Assembly (NCBI GenBank): GCA_007121695.1
Contig: SKKC01000213.1
Location: 1-5,629, forward strand
Length of the DNA: 5,629 bases
DNA from: Spirochaetales bacterium
Lineage (GTDB): Bacteria; Spirochaetota; Spirochaetia; DSM-27196; SKKC01
Direction of reading: 5' to 3'
The notes below the pieces were generated by a model. It was given only the letters and a program-made list of their open reading frames with translations. It was not told the origin of the DNA and made no database searches. Both the position numbers and the translations under genes were made by a program. Positions 5,434-5,629 of the stretch are shown in pieces. Within the stretch, counting starts at the first letter, position 1; the number at the start of each line of letters is the position of its first letter.

Positions 5434-5629
5434 ATCCACACAGGAATCGTCACGAGCGAGGCGAGCGTCGAAAAACTGACGGCCGCGGCAGCGAGCTGCT
5501 CGTCGGCGTTGAACGCGGCGGCGAAACTCTGTGAGGCGACCGCCGTCGGCATCGCCGTCATAAGGACAATGGCGGACCGAAGCAGGCCGCTTACGCCGAA
5601 GCCCCAGGTCAGCACAGCCCAGGCGAACA
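5418..5629 (-). CDS. AEC-family permease (auxin efflux carrier type), C-terminal part only
   Basis: Sixty-nine C-terminal residues of an integral membrane protein whose 5' part lies beyond the right edge; the frame stays open to base 5629. Two hydrophobic segments are visible, one around MLTAMPTA-like residues (IVLMTAMPTAVASQSFAAAF) and one at the very end (FSTLASLVTIPVWIYLL). The MPTAVASQSFAAAF...D.QLAAAAVSFSTLASL pattern, with Pro near the start of the penultimate helix and a Ser-Thr-Leu start of the last helix, is typical of AEC transporters. Those are about 300-320 residues with ten helices and carry organic anions such as malate or malonate, or act as auxin-efflux homologues. Substrate unknown. 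It ends inside the 3' end of the hydrolase gene on the opposite strand. Confidence 0.75.
   Translation of the reverse strand, partial: FAWAVLTWGFGVSGLLRSAIVLMTAMPTAVASQSFAAAFNADEQLAAAAVSFSTLASLVTIPVWIYLLA

Noticed and set aside
4821..5534. A 237-residue plus-strand frame overlapping the hydrolase
   Set aside because: It is Arg-rich out-of-frame translation of the hydrolase gene, whose own frame has a full catalytic triad.

Overview
The window is gene-dense bacterial DNA of moderately high GC (about 60 % by eye), with short intergenic gaps of 39 to 70 bases. It encodes six proteins, four complete and two cut by the window edges. Nothing in it fixes the phylum. A free-living heterotroph such as a spirochaete or another GC-rich environmental bacterium would fit, but that is a guess. 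I see no tRNA, rRNA, CRISPR array, insertion sequence, origin or phage gene.

Left part (1-3491): a sugar-catabolism locus. A FGGY-family carbohydrate kinase on the minus strand starts at 836 and runs off the left edge. Divergent from it, after a 70-base gap, is a two-gene plus-strand operon. Its first gene encodes a 452-residue PHP-domain protein, a putative metal-dependent phosphoesterase of unknown substrate. The second encodes a 409-residue NAD-type short-chain dehydrogenase closely resembling sorbitol-6-phosphate 2-dehydrogenase (SrlD). The two genes overlap by ATGA, so their translation is probably coupled. Before its Rossmann fold the dehydrogenase carries about 118 extra residues, whose end looks like the junction segment of bifunctional class II aldolase/dehydrogenases of rhamnose and fucose degradation. 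Together the three proteins suggest that a sugar or polyol is phosphorylated, dephosphorylated or sensed, and oxidised. The substrate cannot be read from the sequence.

Right part (3531-5629): an aldo/keto reductase on the minus strand converges on the dehydrogenase across a perfect 18-base palindrome. Divergent from the reductase is a dienelactone-hydrolase-family enzyme with an N-terminal membrane segment. The C-terminal end of an AEC-family permease (minus strand) enters from the right edge and overlaps the hydrolase gene tail-to-tail by 16 bases.

The most striking non-coding signal is at the gene starts. All four genes that begin a transcription unit lack a Shine-Dalgarno sequence. Each instead has a -10-like TANNNT element only 5-10 bases before its ATG, and three of the four read GCTACNNT. 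The only gene internal to an operon has a strong Shine-Dalgarno sequence. This pattern points to leaderless or near-leaderless mRNAs.
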